Position numbers and translations under genes: made by a program. Below are positions 63,400 through 64,000 of a stretch of 64,000 nucleotides of DNA, in pieces. Every line of letters begins with the position of its first letter. Within the stretch, counting starts at the first letter, position 1. Under the pieces are notes generated by a model, which did no database searches, was not told the DNA's origin, and saw only the letters and a program-made list of their open reading frames with translations. Origin of the DNA: Cycloclasticus sp. symbiont of Poecilosclerida sp. N (GTDB taxonomy: Bacteria; Pseudomonadota; Gammaproteobacteria; Methylococcales; Cycloclasticaceae); the NCBI GenBank assembly GCA_002101205.1, contig LWTM01000073.1, positions 1 to 64,000 of the forward strand. The letters run 5' to 3'.

Positions 63400-64000
63400 T
63401 TAGGCAAAACTTGCCTGCTGAATCGATAACGCTCGTTTAAGGTTATGAGCCACACACATCAGTTCAAAACGGGTGCGATTCCTATTCAGGCCTAAATAGC
63501 GAGCTTTGGCCATTCCGTAATGCTGCTTCAATACACCAAAAACTCGCGCAACTGTGCACCGTACGCCTGAATGGTTTCGCTTCTTTATTGAGTGGCTTGT
63601 TGCGGTAAGCACGCTTGATGATTCTGTTCTCAATATGTCGTTCTGCCAGCCACGCACCATGAGCTTGGCTTTGGTAGGCGCTATCTGCATAGACGGATGT
63701 TTCATCACCACTGAGTAAGCCGATGAAGCAGTTGGAGTCATGGAGGTTTCCAGCCGTGTAATCGGTTGATTTAATGAAGCCATCTTCGTCAACACTCACA
63801 TGGGCTTTATACCCGTAGGTGCTTTTACGCTTCCCATCGGAGCCTGCTTTTACATTCCAGTTTGCTTCGCGGTCTTGAGTCGATTCACCCTGCTTATTTT
63901 TGTTGGGACGACAGTTTTTGCTTCAATCACGCTGGCATCAACGATGCTTACCTCTCCAGACTTAATGTATAGACCTTGATCGCTTAATTGGTGATTTATC
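63400..64000 (-). pseudogene. IS5-family transposase, frameshifted and cut by the window end
   Basis: Reverse frames give SIVDASVIEAK, NCRPNKNKQGESTQDREANWNVKAGSDGKRKSTYGYKAHVSVDEDGF, SVYADSAYQSQAHGAWL and HYGMAKARYLGLNRNRTRFELMCVAHNLKRA; at least two frame changes. Confidence 0.8.

Overview
The window comes from a moderately AT-rich gammaproteobacterial chromosome; the lineage is inferred from gene content only. It has three parts. (1) About 0.6-28.3 kb is core genome: gltB-gltD-hemE, several housekeeping genes, a tRNA-Tyr/Gly/Thr cluster joined directly to tuf, then an uninterrupted S10-spc-alpha ribosomal protein cluster from rpsJ to rplQ. rpmJ is present but missing from the ORF track. 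(2) About 28.4-49.8 kb is metabolic: fdxA, a HigBA-like pair, tauE/cysB/cysH/gshA, moeA plus a tungstate-type ABC transporter, an AcuI-like reductase and an alkyltransferase-like protein, a PQQ-associated ABC transporter cluster, and miaB-(deleted phoH)-ybeY-corC-lnt. Transposase and gene relics lie between these. (3) About 49.8-64 kb is an accessory and defence region. It holds an HTH-HATPase-DUF4325 protein, decayed IS elements, an integron attC-like site, RhuM, and a decayed type III restriction-modification operon with small translationally coupled genes between mod and res. It also holds a ParDE pair with a frameshifted toxin, an intact AAA-ATPase/subtilase pair (IetAS-like), and a complete 2,011-bp IS1595-family element with perfect 27-bp TIRs and an 8-bp TSD. 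That element carries a translationally coupled Bro-N domain passenger gene. The best candidates for under-described biology are the Bro-N-carrying IS1595 element next to ietAS and the TM/30-aa/CopG gene string inside the type III R-M relic. All family names come from reading the proteins; no database search was run.
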